Below, one piece after another: positions 1-10,738 of a stretch of 64,000 bases of DNA; the first letter of the stretch is position 1; every line of letters starts with the position of its first letter. The position numbers were made by a program, and so were the translations under genes. Under the pieces are notes generated by a model. The model had not been told where the DNA came from, searched no databases, and saw only the letters and a list, made by a program, of their open reading frames with translations. The stretch is from Candidatus Altimarinota bacterium (lineage in GTDB: Bacteria; Patescibacteriota; Gracilibacteria; BD1-5; UBA6164), in contig JAQTWV010000002.1 of NCBI GenBank assembly GCA_028689115.1, positions 91,169-155,168 on the forward strand. Direction: 5' to 3'.

Positions 1-1015
1 TGGACATTTTAAGATTGTAGCTATTGAAATTTGTTTCTTCTAAATATTTTTTTATAAATTTATTTGCTCATCATCAAGTCATAAAAAAACTTTCAGGACA
101 AATTTCATTTTTTAAAATATCTTCTAGTGTTATAGCTAAAATATCTTTAAATATTTCTAAAAATTCAGTTTTTTCTATTTGAAAATTATCTTCATCTATT
201 TTAGTTATTATATCTATTTTAGTTAGATTATAATTTTTTCTTATTCTTTTTATTAGATCATTTATTCAAAAAGATAATTTTTTTGCTCATAGTACAAAAT
301 TATCTTTTTTAACAATAATTGAAATATGACTATTTCATAAATCAATTATTATCACATTTTTTTTATCATGAAATAGAGAAAGTAGTGCAAATTCAGTTGG
401 GATAATATTTGTAATGTTTTTCTTTATTGCTTTTGCTATATAGTTTTTTAGTTCAAATTTATTTTCAGTGATAAATATATTTAATATAGATAGATTTATA
501 TTTTTTGGATTAGTTCAAATCAAGTTTTTAGTAATTATTTCAGAATCTATTGTAAGATTTAATACATCACTAATAATTAACTTTAAATCATTTTTACCAT
601 ATCAAGTAGAGTTTTTAATTCTTTTATAATGGTTTCTAAATGCTTGATTTTCTAAATCTTTTAGTATTTCATATGCTTCTTTTTCATCAATTATATTGTC
701 TTTTTCTCTAACAAAATTTATCTTGCTTGATTCAAAAAATAAATTAGGTGAAATAACATTTATTATAAAATCAGCTACTTTCATTTTTGCATCAATTTCA
801 GCTTTATTAACTGCTTGTTTTATATTTTCACAAACACCTTCTAAGTTTTTAATTTCAAGTAAATCTATATCATTTATATCTTGTCTTTTTTCTCAATATC
901 AAACTAACTCAACATTTCTGTTAAGTATTTCACATATTCAAACTCTAATTTTGTATGTTCAAATATCTATTATTCAGATATATTTTGCTGGTATTTCTTT
1001 TCTATTAAAAGTCAC
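1..1015 (-). CDS. ftsA: Cell division protein FtsA (C-terminus beyond window)
   Basis: FtsA is the actin-like ATPase that tethers FtsZ to the membrane at the division site. The first 338 residues are present and the gene runs off the left edge. The N-terminus has the actin-fold phosphate-1 signature (IIDIGTYKIRVGI), followed by an FtsA-style region (CENIKQAVNKAE), an SHS2-like insert, and a second nucleotide loop (IIIDLGNSHISIIV). A GTG start at 1015 is chosen because the TPR gene upstream stops at 1028 in the same frame. It lies in a probable dnaN-TPR-ftsA operon. Five or more glycines are TGA. A PilM-like actin homologue is the alternative; FtsA fits better. Confidence 0.8.
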
Positions 1016-1027
1016 TATTTTTATAAT

Positions 1028-1546
1028 TTATGAAATATTTTTCTTTCATATTCTCTTAAGTAAGCCATTTCATTCTGAAACTTCTCAAATTCATATCAAT
1101 GCCATAGCTAGATCTTCAGTTATTAATTCATCATTTGGAGCTATAACTAAAGCTCTTTTAAGAATAGATATTCATTTATCTGTTTCTCAAAGCATAGTGT
1201 ATGCCCAACCTAGATTTCTCAATACTTCCGAGTTATTTCACATTAAACTATTTGATTTTTCAAGAAATTCTAGAGATTCTTTTATCTTATCTTTTGAAAG
1301 TAAAATAAATCATTTTAAATAGTTACCAGTCGCAGATAGAGGATTTAATTCTAATCAAAAATTTACTGATTTTAAAGCTTTGTCTAATTCTCATTTATAC
1401 AGATATATATCTGCTAATTCTTCATATAATCTATAATCTCAATTATATAAAATCAGATTTTTTTCTACTATTTCAATTGCTTTTGTAAATTTTTGTTCTA
1501 ATTTTAGTTTCTCTATCTCTAAGATTATTTCTTTTATTTTATCCAT
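1028..1546 (-). CDS. TPR-repeat protein
   Basis: A 172-residue protein made almost entirely of tetratricopeptide-like helical repeats, for example the units around LYEELADIYLYKGELDKAL and LRNLGWAYTMLGETDKGI. No signal peptide or membrane segment is seen, so a cytoplasmic scaffold is likely. It starts 9 bp after dnaN stops and ends 12 bp before ftsA starts, so the three are probably co-transcribed. Its partner is unknown; its position suggests a division or replication link, but that is inference. TGA occupies the TPR small-residue positions. Confidence 0.75.
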
Positions 1547-1555
1547 TTTTTGATC

Positions 1556-2680
1556 TTATATTTTTAAAGGCATTATAATATGTTTAAAACTATCCTTACT
1601 TTCTTTTTCTGGGTCTGCAATAGGTGATATAAGAATAGGTGAAAGTGGATTTTCAAAGCTAATACTTATATGTGTAGTTTCAATTACACCTAAAACTTCC
1701 AAGAAATAAGTAGAGTTTATTCATACTATATTATTTTCTCATTCTACAACTCAAACAAGAGTTACATCTCATTCTCAAATTTGAGTTTCAGATGTCTCAA
1801 GTTCAATTCATCTTTCATTACTCAAACTCATTTTTATTGAGTAATTATTTTCACGGCTCACTAGATTTATTTTTCTAAGAGCTCACATTAAATCTACTCT
1901 GTTTACTTCAGCTTTTGTAGTATATGTAGTTGGAAAAAATCAAGCATAATCAGGAAATTTTCCATTTAGTAATCTAGAGTAAATTTTTATATTTCAAGTT
2001 AAAAATGCTACTTGATTATCTCATGAAACTATCTTAACTTCATTTTCATCATCAAGAATAGATTTTAACTGATTACAAGTCTTGCTTGGAATTATTTGTG
2101 AAAAATCATTGCTGATTGCTTCTTTTAAAAATGTTTTATATTCTGATAATCTAAAACTATCAGTTGAAGCAAAAATAACTGCGTTATTTTTGATGTTTAC
2201 ATATAATCAAGCAAGAGTAGGTCTAATATTTCATTCAGCACTTGAAAAAAGTGTTTTATCAATTGCTTTTTTTATTATTTTTCAAGAAATATTTAAACTA
2301 ACTTCTTCTCTAATTGAAGGAATTAGAGGAAATTCAGATGCTTCTAGTCATTTTATTTTTAATTTTCAGCTAGAAGTAGAGATTTTTATACTATCATCAC
2401 TTAATAATTCTATTTTTACAGTATCATCAGTAACTAAGTTTATATAATTTGTAAAAAGTTTACTAGGAATACAAAAAGCTCATTCACTTTCTATACTTAT
2501 ATCTTCTGAAATTACATATTCAATAGCCATTTCTAAATTATTTGAAGTTAAAACTATGTTTTTATAGTTAACTTTTAATAATATATTTTCTAAAATAGGT
2601 GTAGTAGAAATAGATGCTGTTGCATGGTTAACTACTTCTAATCATTTTCTTAAACTTTGTGTTGATATCGTAAATTTCAT
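1556..2680 (-). CDS. dnaN: DNA polymerase III beta subunit (sliding clamp)
   Basis: DnaN forms the ring that holds the replicative polymerase on DNA. The 374-residue length is usual for the family. The N-terminus (MKFTISTQSLRKGLEVVN) and first-domain residues match the family, and the protein ends in MPLKI, the expected C-terminus that contributes to the hydrophobic clamp pocket. The ATG at 2680 is the only start that gives this N-terminus. It is followed after 9 bp by the TPR gene. dnaA is not in the window, so this is not a classic oriC-dnaA-dnaN cluster. Confidence 0.95.
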
Positions 2681-2792
2681 ATTTTTATTATTAAAGGCTT
2701 AATTTATATATTTAATTATTAAGAAAACGACTAAAAAATCAAGGATAAATATTATTTTTTGTTAAAAACTTTTGAACAGTTTAAATCTTTAT

Positions 2793-3776
2793 TTAATCAA
2801 AAATAACTATTAAATTACTATCTTTAAAAATGTCAGTTTTTATACAATTTAAAAACTCCTTTAAATTATCTCATTTTATAATTATTTTATAATAAAATTG
2901 ATTATATTTTTTAGTATAATTTGGATTTTGAACTATATTTATTTTAATATCTAGATTATTTAAATCTAGTTTTTCTTTTATTTTTTTTATTTGTTTTAAT
3001 CATTTTTCAGGATTGGTATTTCTATATTCTATTGTTGCTAGTTCACAAAACGGAGGATAATTAAATATTTTTCTTTCATTTAGTGACTTTATAAAAAACT
3101 CTTTGTAATTATCATAAACTATATCTTTTACAATTTGATTTTCACTTATAAATGTTTGTATTATAAACTTAGTTTCTTCACCTACTCTTCATCATCTTCA
3201 TAAAAGTTGTTTTATATTTGAATATACTTTTTCAGTTGTATTGTATTTAGGAATTTGTAATTCTTGTTCTAGAAGTAAAACTCAAATCAAACCAACTCAT
3301 TCAAAGTTAAATCATGTAGTTATCATCTTTGTTCAAATAATAATTTGAGCTTTTTTTAGCATTTCTAGTGCTAATTCTTTTTCCTTTTTATTTTTTACTA
3401 CATCAGTATCAAGTCTAAAAATATTTATATCTTTATATGTTTCTCTTAAAATATTTTCTATTTGAATTGTTCAAACTCAAACTTTTTGTAATTCTATACT
3501 TTTACAATTAGTACATTTTTCAGGAATTTTTTGTGAAAAATTACATATATGACAAATCATATTATCTCAGTGTATACTTAGTGAATTATCACAATTTTCA
3601 CATTTATATAAATGGCTACATTTAGCGCAAATAAGCGATGAATATTCTCATCTTTTGTTTAGATATAGAATAACTTTTTTACTATTTTGTATTGAGTTAT
3701 CTATTTCTTTTAAAAGAGTATTTGATAAGTACTTATTTATCTTTGATTTATCAAGTGATAGATTTACTAGGAGCAT
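2793..3776 (-). CDS. priA: PriA-like primosomal helicase, C-terminal half only
   Basis: PriA restarts stalled replication forks. This 327-residue product covers only the C-terminal half of the usual ~700: four CxxC pairs (Cys50/53, 59/62, 75/78, 88/91) that bind two zincs inside the helicase, the conserved IIIGTKMITTGFNF segment, a GRGGRVG motif VI region, and the C-terminal domain. The N-terminal DNA-binding domain and the Walker A/B lobe are missing. An in-frame TAA at 3807 lies 30 bp upstream of the ATG, and the next upstream gene is a pilin on the other strand, so the missing half is not adjacent. It may be a reduced protein or a decayed gene. Confidence 0.8.
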
Positions 3777-3846
3777 TTTTTTGTTATAAAAAATATTTAT
3801 TTTATTTTACTATAAAATTTAGATTTCTCAATATTTATTTATATTT

Positions 3847-4110
3847 ATATATTAAAAAATATTTTACAATTTTAGTCAATTAAAAAATCTTGCTAAATAA
3901 TATAAATACTAATAATAGGCTAAATTAGTATTTATTTTATTTATTACAAATAATAATGAAAAATTTGAAAAATAAAGCTTTTACTTTAGTTGAGCTAATT
4001 GTTGTAATTACTATTTTAGCAATACTTTGAACAATTGCATTTATAAATCTACAAGGTTATAGTTCTTGAGCAAGAGATAGTAAAAGATTATCAGATATAA
4101 CTAATATTTT
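3847..4110 (+). repeat. Tandem duplication unit, copy 1 (pilin promoter region and N-terminus)
   Basis: The 109 nt before the pilin ATG and about 150 nt of coding sequence match those at 5217-5480, with the same length of leader in both. Both leaders contain a 10-bp inverted repeat (AAATACTAAT / ATTAGTATTT; 3904-3913 with 3924-3933) that could be an operator or RNA hairpin. The shared leader shows that the promoter was duplicated together with the gene. Confidence 0.85.
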
Positions 4111-5215
4111 GAAAAAAATTGCAGTAGAAGAGACTAAATGATTATCAATTTTAACTTTGGTTGATAATCAATCAACAAGTACCTGAAAAATAAATAATTT
4201 AGTTGTAAATTTAATACAATGAACAACAAATTTTGCTGATTTAAAAGAAGATTGAAGTAAATTTAAAGATCCAATAACAAAATGAGATTATATTTTATGA
4301 TATTCAAAATGATGAACATGAACTTGAGCATATAAATTTGTTCAAATAGCTACAATAAACGAAGAGAAAAATATTGCAGTAGTAAAATGAAATTATTATA
4401 TGATAGATAAAATTAATGATAGTCCAAGTATAATAAAAAATGCTTCTTGAGATTTTGTTGTAGATTGAATGAATGTTTTGCCATATGACTTAACAACAGA
4501 GGTATTATCTTGACCTATATATTCTACTATTTCAAATTGTAGTGTTGTTTGAGATATATTAACATCTGAAAGTGTTTATTGATCTTGTGATTCAAATGAT
4601 ATTATAGTTTGTACTTGAGCTTGAACTTGATATATATTATCATCTTGTAATATTTGAACAAATATTTCTTGAACATGAATTCTGAGTTATGGTGATTTCT
4701 TTCAATGGTGAAATAATTTTGCTTTCTCGGGAACTTGAGTTATAAGTTCTTCAGGTACAGTTAAAGTCAATACTAGTTTAAATAATCCATCAAATTATTA
4801 TAGTTCTTCAACATATATAAAAATAACTTCACCTAATTATGATTGGTCTAGTTCTGTAAATAATAATTTATGGTGATGAATATCATGAACATTAGTTGAT
4901 AGAAAGTGACCTTGTAATGTTGGTTATCATATACCAAAAAATGTTGAGCTTAATGCATTAGTGTCTGCAAATTTATTATGAGATAGCATTTCATTTTCAA
5001 ATACTTTTAAAATGCCATTATCTTGATATAGACATTTAAATTCAAATTATGTTCCAACTGAATATGATTGAATGTGATTTGTACCTACATGAAGATATTG
5101 GTGAAGTGATGATTTATGATGAACATTTTGACCATATTTAGATTTATTATATTGATGATGAGTATGAAGTTCTGGAAAGTCTTTTTGATATAATATTCGT
5201 TGTTTTAAAAATTAA
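3956..5215 (+). CDS. Type IV pilin-like protein with FISUMP-type C-terminal domain
   Basis: A 419-residue prepilin-like protein. It opens with a short basic leader and the class III signal KAFTLVELIVVITILAIL: cleavage would fall before Phe, and Glu is at mature position 5. After the pilin N-domain it extends into a Ser/Thr/Gly-rich region, and it ends in a segment resembling the FISUMP surface domain (GPCNVGYHIP near the start, a C-terminal YNIRC). It probably sits in a pilus or pseudopilus at the surface as a tip or adhesive subunit. The next gene shares its N-terminal ~150 residues but lacks the extra domain. Glycine is almost always TGA. Confidence 0.8.
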
Positions 5216-5216
5216 T

Positions 5217-5480
5217 ATATATTAAAAAATATTTTACGATTTTAGTCAATTCAAAAAACTTGCTAAATAAAATAAATACTAATAATATACTAAATTAGTA
5301 TTTAATTTTATTTATTACGAAAATAATGAAAAATATAAAAAATAAAGCTTTTACTTTGGTAGAGCTAATTGTTGTAATTACAATACTTGCAATACTTTGA
5401 ACAATTGCGTTTATTAGTCTTCAAGGTTATAGTGCTTGAGCAAGAGATAGTAAAAGATTATCAGATGTAACTAATATTTT
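5217..5480 (+). repeat. Tandem duplication unit, copy 2
   Basis: Second copy of the pilin leader and N-terminal coding segment (see 3847-4110). The 10-bp inverted repeat recurs at 5274-5283 and 5294-5303 with identical spacing. The copy begins about where the first gene's stop codon lies (5213-5215), so the junction of the tandem duplication is sharp. Confidence 0.85.
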
Positions 5481-5865
5481 GAAAAAAATATGAGTTGAGG
5501 AAACTCAATGAACATTAGTTTTGACTTTGATTTCTAATCAAACTACAAGTACTTGAAAAATAAATAATCAAGATACTAGTATTATTCAATGAGTACCGAA
5601 TTATACTAATCTTGAAGAGGATTGAAATAATTTTAAAGACCCATCTACAGATGGTGATTATGTTTTATGATTTGCAAAATGAGGAACATGAACTTGAGCA
5701 TATAAGTTTATACAAATAGCTACACTTAGTGAAGAAAGAAATCAAGCAGTATTAAAATGAAATTATTATTTATTAGATGTAGCAAATGATAGTCCTAGCT
5801 TAGTTAAAGACTGAAGTTGAACTTTTGTAACAGATGGATGAACAAATGTACCTTACAGTTTATAA
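5326..5865 (+). CDS. Type IV pilin-like protein, short paralogue
   Basis: A 179-residue prepilin-like protein with the same N-methylation signal as the upstream paralogue (KAFTLVELIVVITILAIL) and a closely related globular domain, but without the long C-terminal domain. This length suits a major pilin, with the 419-residue paralogue as a minor, decorated subunit; that division of labour is inferred. It has its own copy of the duplicated leader and is followed by a long terminator at 5916-5978. Confidence 0.8.
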
Positions 5866-5915
5866 TTTTTTATAATAAATTTGCAAAAAAAACAGTAATG
5901 TATTAATATATATAT

Positions 5916-5978
5916 GAGTCATAGCAACGGTGTAAAGTTTCCTCCTTTAACTTTCCACTGTTATATGTCTCTTTTTTT
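5916..5978 (+). terminator. Long stem-loop with T-tract; loop contains CCTCCTTT
   Basis: A roughly 20-bp interrupted stem (GAG / CATA / AACGGTG / AAAGTT on the left with AACTTT / CACTGTT / TATG / CTC on the right) is followed by seven T. It terminates the short pilin gene. The 9-nt loop (5940-5948) includes CCTCCTTT, the same string as the 3' end of bacterial 16S rRNA. It may instead be, or also release, a small RNA. Confidence 0.75.
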
Positions 5979-6039
5979 GTGTTTAAAACTCAAAAATGTT
6001 ATACTTAATGTAATTAATTAATTAATAATCTTTTACTTA

Positions 6040-6804
6040 GTGAATTTAGAAGAAGAAAATAAAGAGCTAAAGAAAAAACTTCTTATTGCACAATCTTGGA
6101 TGGAAAGAGAAGTAAAAACTCAAATAAATCTGATTTCAAAAGAAAAAATATCAAATCTATCATCATGAAATATTGAGGATTTTTTTCATGAAAATGTAGA
6201 AGAAATAATTACAACTTGAGTTCATAATTTCTTTTGAGAGCTTATGATTTTAAATACTCCAAAAGTAGTGATGGAAAATATAATTTGAGCTGAAATCTTA
6301 TTTTACAACCAAAGACAAAATAAGTTTGCTGATTGATTGTGAATAATTAGTTCATATCATAAATCTATAGATTATATAATAGAAAGTACTATTACAAAAC
6401 CATTTAGAAAATATGCAAAAAAGCATAATCAAACTATTTTGAGAAGAAATGATCCACTAGAAAAAACACTTAATTTAGTTGTAAATAGTTGATATATACT
6501 ATGAATTGCAAAGCTTTTTCATGCACTTAGTTTGATTAAAAAATGAGAAAATTTATCAGAATTTACAAAATGTTTTAGTGAATTTTTAGATAATCATCTT
6601 TATATAAAAGATATACTTTTAGAAGATAATTTCTATAAATTATTAAAAATACTAGTTGATAGCGAAGTTTTTTGAAAAAAAAGACATGAATGAAAAATAA
6701 CTTATGAAGAAACAAAAAAGACTAGAACTATTCTTATTTGAGATTTAAAAGAGCAAGATTGTGTTATTTATAAGCTTATTAAAATGGGGCAGGTTGATAT
6801 TTAA
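6040..6804 (+). CDS. Unrecognised cytoplasmic protein, 254 aa
   Basis: No family recognised. The N-terminal ~45 residues are strongly charged and helical (EEENKELKKKL), probably a coiled coil. The middle contains hydrophobic helices without a clear membrane span, and the C-terminus is basic. A GTG start at 6040 is used because no in-frame ATG precedes the charged helix. It stands alone between the pilin terminator and the hairpin at 6805-6834. Confidence 0.6.
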
Positions 6805-6834
6805 AAAAGATATATAAATTTTTATATATCTTTT
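6805..6834. terminator. Bidirectional terminator hairpin
   Basis: A perfect 14-bp inverted repeat (AAAAGATATATAAA and its complement, 2-nt loop), with A-runs on one side and T-runs on the other, lies between the converging 254-aa gene and the HNH gene. The HNH stop codon (6822-6824) is inside the right arm. Confidence 0.75.
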
Positions 6835-7130
6835 ATTCATAATGATTTTTTTATTACATCAGAAACACTTTTACTTGTTATGTTTTTCTTTTTACAATAA
6901 TTAGATTTTAACCATTCAGATAGCTCTTTTGATCATTTACTAGAATTACAAGAAGCACAACATAAGGCAATATTAGATATATTTATAATATTTTCATCAT
7001 TTATTATATGCTCCCATGTTGCTTTATTTTTAAAATCATTTTTATCAAAAACAACTCCACAATATACACAATTATTATCTCTTTTTATGATTTCTATTTC
7101 TAGCCAATTTGGTATATTCCGATTGTTCAT
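6822..7130 (-). CDS. HNH endonuclease family protein
   Basis: A 102-residue small HNH protein. Visible parts are a CVYCG zinc knuckle near residue 21, the WEHII core holding the catalytic His, and a second knuckle, CCASC, about 20 residues later. This is the usual stand-alone HNH arrangement, expected to cut DNA with a metal ion. No methyltransferase, phage or restriction partner is adjacent, so its role (restriction, homing or repair) is open. It converges on the 254-aa gene and shares its terminator. Confidence 0.8.
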
Positions 7131-7264
7131 AAATAATAAAATTTATATATTATATTTAAAATTATATAAATTTTTACTTTAAAATCAATTATCTTAGAAT
7201 CTTATATTTGCAATTTACTTTTTATTATCTAAAATATCCTTAAATATTTCCTAAATTAATTATT

Positions 7265-7942
7265 TTGTTATATATTGTTTCAACACCTATTTGAAATCTA
7301 GATGATATCACTTATAGAGCAGTAAAAACACTGCAAAATGTGGATTCTATTGCGTGTGAAGATACTAGAACTAGTTCTACACTTCTAAATCATTATGATA
7401 TAAAAAAACCACTTATTTCATTTCATAGTCATTCTTGAGTTACAAAAGTAGATAAAATTATTTCTCAATTAAAAGAAGGTCATAATATGGCATTAATTAG
7501 TGATGCTTGAACTCCATGATTTTCTGATCCAGGTTATGTTTTAATCAAAGAAGCTATAATTGCTTGAGTTGAAGTTGTACCTATTCCAGGTGTAACAGCA
7601 TTTTCTACTGCTTTAATGTGAAGCGGTTTTCCTATGAATCATTTTTTATATCTATGATTTTTACCAGTAAAAAAGGGAAGACAAACTCTTTTTAATTCTT
7701 TAGTAGAAAGAAAAAATAGTAAAGCATGACTTGAAACTGTCGTAATTTATGAATCAGTTCATAGAATAATTAAAACAATAGAGGAAATTTGATCTTACTT
7801 TTGAAATGATCATCAAATCGTTATTGGTCGTGAATTAACAAAAAAATTTGAAGAATTTAAAAGGTGAGAAGTAAGTGAAATACTTAAATATTTTTCTGAA
7901 AATCCATCTAAGATTAAGTGAGAGTTTGTAGTAATATTTTAG
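7265..7942 (+). CDS. rsmI: 16S rRNA 2'-O-ribose methyltransferase RsmI (C1402)
   Basis: RsmI methylates the 2'-OH of C1402 in the 16S decoding region using SAM. The 225-residue protein has the family N-terminus ([15 protein letters not shown]), CEDTR, the SAM-loop region SDAGTPGFSDPG, and [10 protein letters not shown]. It is slightly shorter than usual because the small C-terminal domain is absent. The start is placed at TTG 7265, immediately before [10 protein letters not shown]; no ATG or SD is present. The next gene starts 5 bp downstream and is probably co-transcribed. Confidence 0.92.
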
Positions 7943-7947
7943 AAAAT

Positions 7948-8223
7948 ATGAAATTATTTTTAAATAAACAAAAAAGTGAATTATTTATAAAAACTTCTTT
8001 ATGGAACTCAGTTTTAGAAGTTTTTTTAGAAGAAAAAAATATAGATTTAACTCCTTATTTAGTTTCAGTTCAAATAAAGTGAAATACACTTTTACTTAAA
8101 ACAAATAATCCACTAATAAACAATGAATTAAATTTATTTTATGATAAGATTTATTTGTTATTTAGTAAAAAAGTAAAGAATTTAGACTTAAAATTTTATG
8201 ATTTTGAAGTTAAGTTCATTTAA
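7948..8223 (+). CDS. Small protein, possibly DUF721/DciA-like
   Basis: A 91-residue protein directly after rsmI, ended by a strong terminator. Its pattern of a short helix, then two beta strands (LVSVQIKGNTLLLKT), then a helix with NELNLFYDKI, recalls the KH-like DUF721 domain of DciA, a replicative-helicase loader. This rests on pattern only and is weak. No catalytic residues or membrane segments are seen. Confidence 0.45.
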
Positions 8224-8259
8224 AAAAAAACTAAATCCCAAAGGGATTTAGTTTTTTTT
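8224..8259. terminator. Bidirectional terminator
   Basis: A 12-bp perfect stem (AAACTAAATCCC, loop AAA, GGGATTTAGTTT) flanked by A- and T-runs lies between the rsmI unit and the end of the minus-strand operon. It can serve both. Confidence 0.85.
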
Positions 8260-8482
8260 ATTCTCATAAAATATATTTTTTTCAATTAATAATTATTAAT
8301 TGATTATTATTATCGGCTTCTAAAATATTAGATTTTATACCTAAAAAATCAGATTTTTCTGATGAGTTAATTATATTTCAAATAGTAATAATTAATAATG
8401 CAATTATAAGCACCATAATTGTTCAATTTTCTATTTTTTCATCAAGTAATTTATAATAATTTTTTATAAAATTTTCCAGCAT
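8258..8482 (-). CDS. Small membrane-anchored protein
   Basis: A 74-residue protein with one membrane span near residues 22-38 (TIMVLIIALLIITIGNII), a short cytoplasmic helix before it and a polar tail after. It is the last gene of the minus-strand operon that starts near 16.3 kb, 69 bp downstream of the DUF342 gene. Family unknown. Confidence 0.6.
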
Positions 8483-8551
8483 TTTTTCTCTAAAATTAAT
8501 TAATTATATTAATTAAATCATATTTTAAATAGAAACGCAAAAATATGATAT

Positions 8552-10672
8552 TTATTTGTATTCAAAATCTACGCTAGATGATGAAGTAGCATGAATTAAG
8601 CTAAAATCAAAAGATTTTTTAGTTAATAGATTTTTAAAATCTGCTAACTGTGATATAACTTCAAGACTTAATTTTTCTATTGTTCATAAAGAGCTTAAAT
8701 CAAGCGCTAATATTTTTAATTCTCATCTGTTAAGTCTTATTACTACTCTTGGTTTAACTAAGCTATTACTTAATTTTATTATTCTGAAAAATTCTATATT
8801 TAGAGAATCTAAGTTATTTTCTAATCCAGATAATATATCATTTACTTTTGCTATTTTAGCATTATTTTGAGTTAATTTATTTATTTGTCATTCATACCAT
8901 TCTTGATTTTGAGTTAATAATTTTTTTATTTCTTCTGTAACTCAATTTTTATTTTCTTCTAATTTATTTTTATATATTTGATATCATTTAAATCTTTTAT
9001 CATTAAGAATTTCATCATTTTCTTTTGTTATTTGTTCAGTTATTATTTGAATTTGAGATATTTTTTCTTTTATTACACCTATTTTTTTTGAATATTCCTC
9101 TCATTCTTTTTGATAATCAACTGGTTTTAATATAAAAATTGTATTTTCATTATTTGTTGTTGTTTGAAAGTTTTTTGCATTTATTGAATTTGTACAGATA
9201 AATACACAATCTGTACATATTCAATCAACTTCAATATTATCTCATATAAAGATAGTTTTTGTAGCATTTTTTACTTTTATATTTTTTCAAATAACAATAG
9301 ATAATTCGCTATTTACTAGATCTATATCTCATTTTAGTGCTTGTATAAAACTTTTCATATATAGATTTCATTTTATACTTATATTTCACTCATTACTTAC
9401 AATTTTTCAATCTTGAATTGTTTCTGCTCATATTTTTTCTTTTCTAAAATGTTCTCATCAAGTTACATTTCAGTTTATTTCAATATTATTTATACAGCTT
9501 AAACATCATGTTATTTCTCATTTTATGGTTGATTTATTTGCTTTTACATAATATCATGAAGAAATTCATTTTGCTTCTAGCTCTCAATAAGTTTCTATAT
9601 TTCATGTATCTGGTCATATAATTCATAAATTTATTTCTTTTGTTATTTTTACTTTTGATTTTATTTCTCATATTTGAACTTCAACTAGATGTGATTCATC
9701 TTCTCATATTTTTTGACTATTGTAGTTTCATTGGATTGGAACAACATATCCATCAATTTCAGCTTCTATAAATTGGACTCATGCTTCTCTAACTATTTTT
9801 ACTCATGATTTTTCAGTTTCTATTAATGATTCAATTTTTATATCTTTTACTTCTGGTGCTCTTATTTCTTCTCATAATATATTCATTCAATGGCATCATG
9901 GAACCAAATCTATTTTTTGATATATTCTTGTTCATGCTTTTATTTGAGGAAATACTCTTTTATATCATTTTAAATCAATAAATCATCAAGTTTTTGTTTT
10001 TAATTCAAAATCTAATCACAGATTTACAAGAGTTAATAATTTAGAGTCAATTCATTTTATAAATTGTTCATATTCTGCAATTATTATACGTTCATTTTGT
10101 TTTAAATTTATTTTTTTTTGAATTTCTTCTATTTTAAGTCAAAATTTAATACCATATCACCACATTGCTGATATAAATTCATCTATATTTTGTATAAATT
10201 CAACTTCAACTAGCTTTCAATTTATTTCTATTGTATCATACATTGTACTAAAAGTATATTCAGCTGAATATTTATTAAAATTTGTTGGTCTTTGATATTT
10301 TTTTCTTCTTTCATTATCAAATTTTTCAATATTTGATGCAATTTGTATTTTTCAATCATGATCTTTTTTATATCACTCAAAATCAAATATTAGTTTTGAA
10401 AAAGTAGTATAGTCTAAATCTTTAAAATAATGTTCTCTAAAAACTTCATTTATAAAGTTAACAAATTCAGTTCAAGAGTTTATTAAATCTAAATCTATGA
10501 ATATTCAATTATCTTGTACCATAATAAAATGAGGTAACACTATGTCATTAGTATTATCATCTCATAATAATATACCTTCAATTTTTAAAGGTATGTTTTG
10601 TTGATTAAATTTTCAATCATCTCATTTGATTTTTCATAATCCATGATTTTGTTCTAATAATTCTGCTTCCAT
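8552..10672 (-). CDS. DUF342 / FapA-like polymer protein
   Basis: A 706-residue protein of the DUF342 (FapA) family. The N-terminal ~230 residues are a charged alpha/beta domain. The middle (about residues 260-520) is a run of short beta-helix turns of the type x-I-x-G-x-V, with most glycines encoded by TGA. The C-terminal ~150 residues form a coiled coil (EKISQIQIITEQITKEND onward) plus a small domain. FapA-like proteins assemble at the envelope or scaffold other proteins; the function here is unknown. It lies in the oxidoreductase operon, 66 bp downstream of the beta subunit. No signal peptide is visible. Confidence 0.75.
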
Positions 10673-10738
10673 AATAAAAAATATAGTATTATTAATTACT
10701 TATTAATAATACTATATTTTAAAAATAGTGTCAATTAT

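Noticed and set aside
696..1322. Plus-strand 208-aa open frame opposite ftsA and the TPR gene
   Set aside because: It is a shadow of the minus-strand genes in AT-rich DNA; it lacks any family resemblance.
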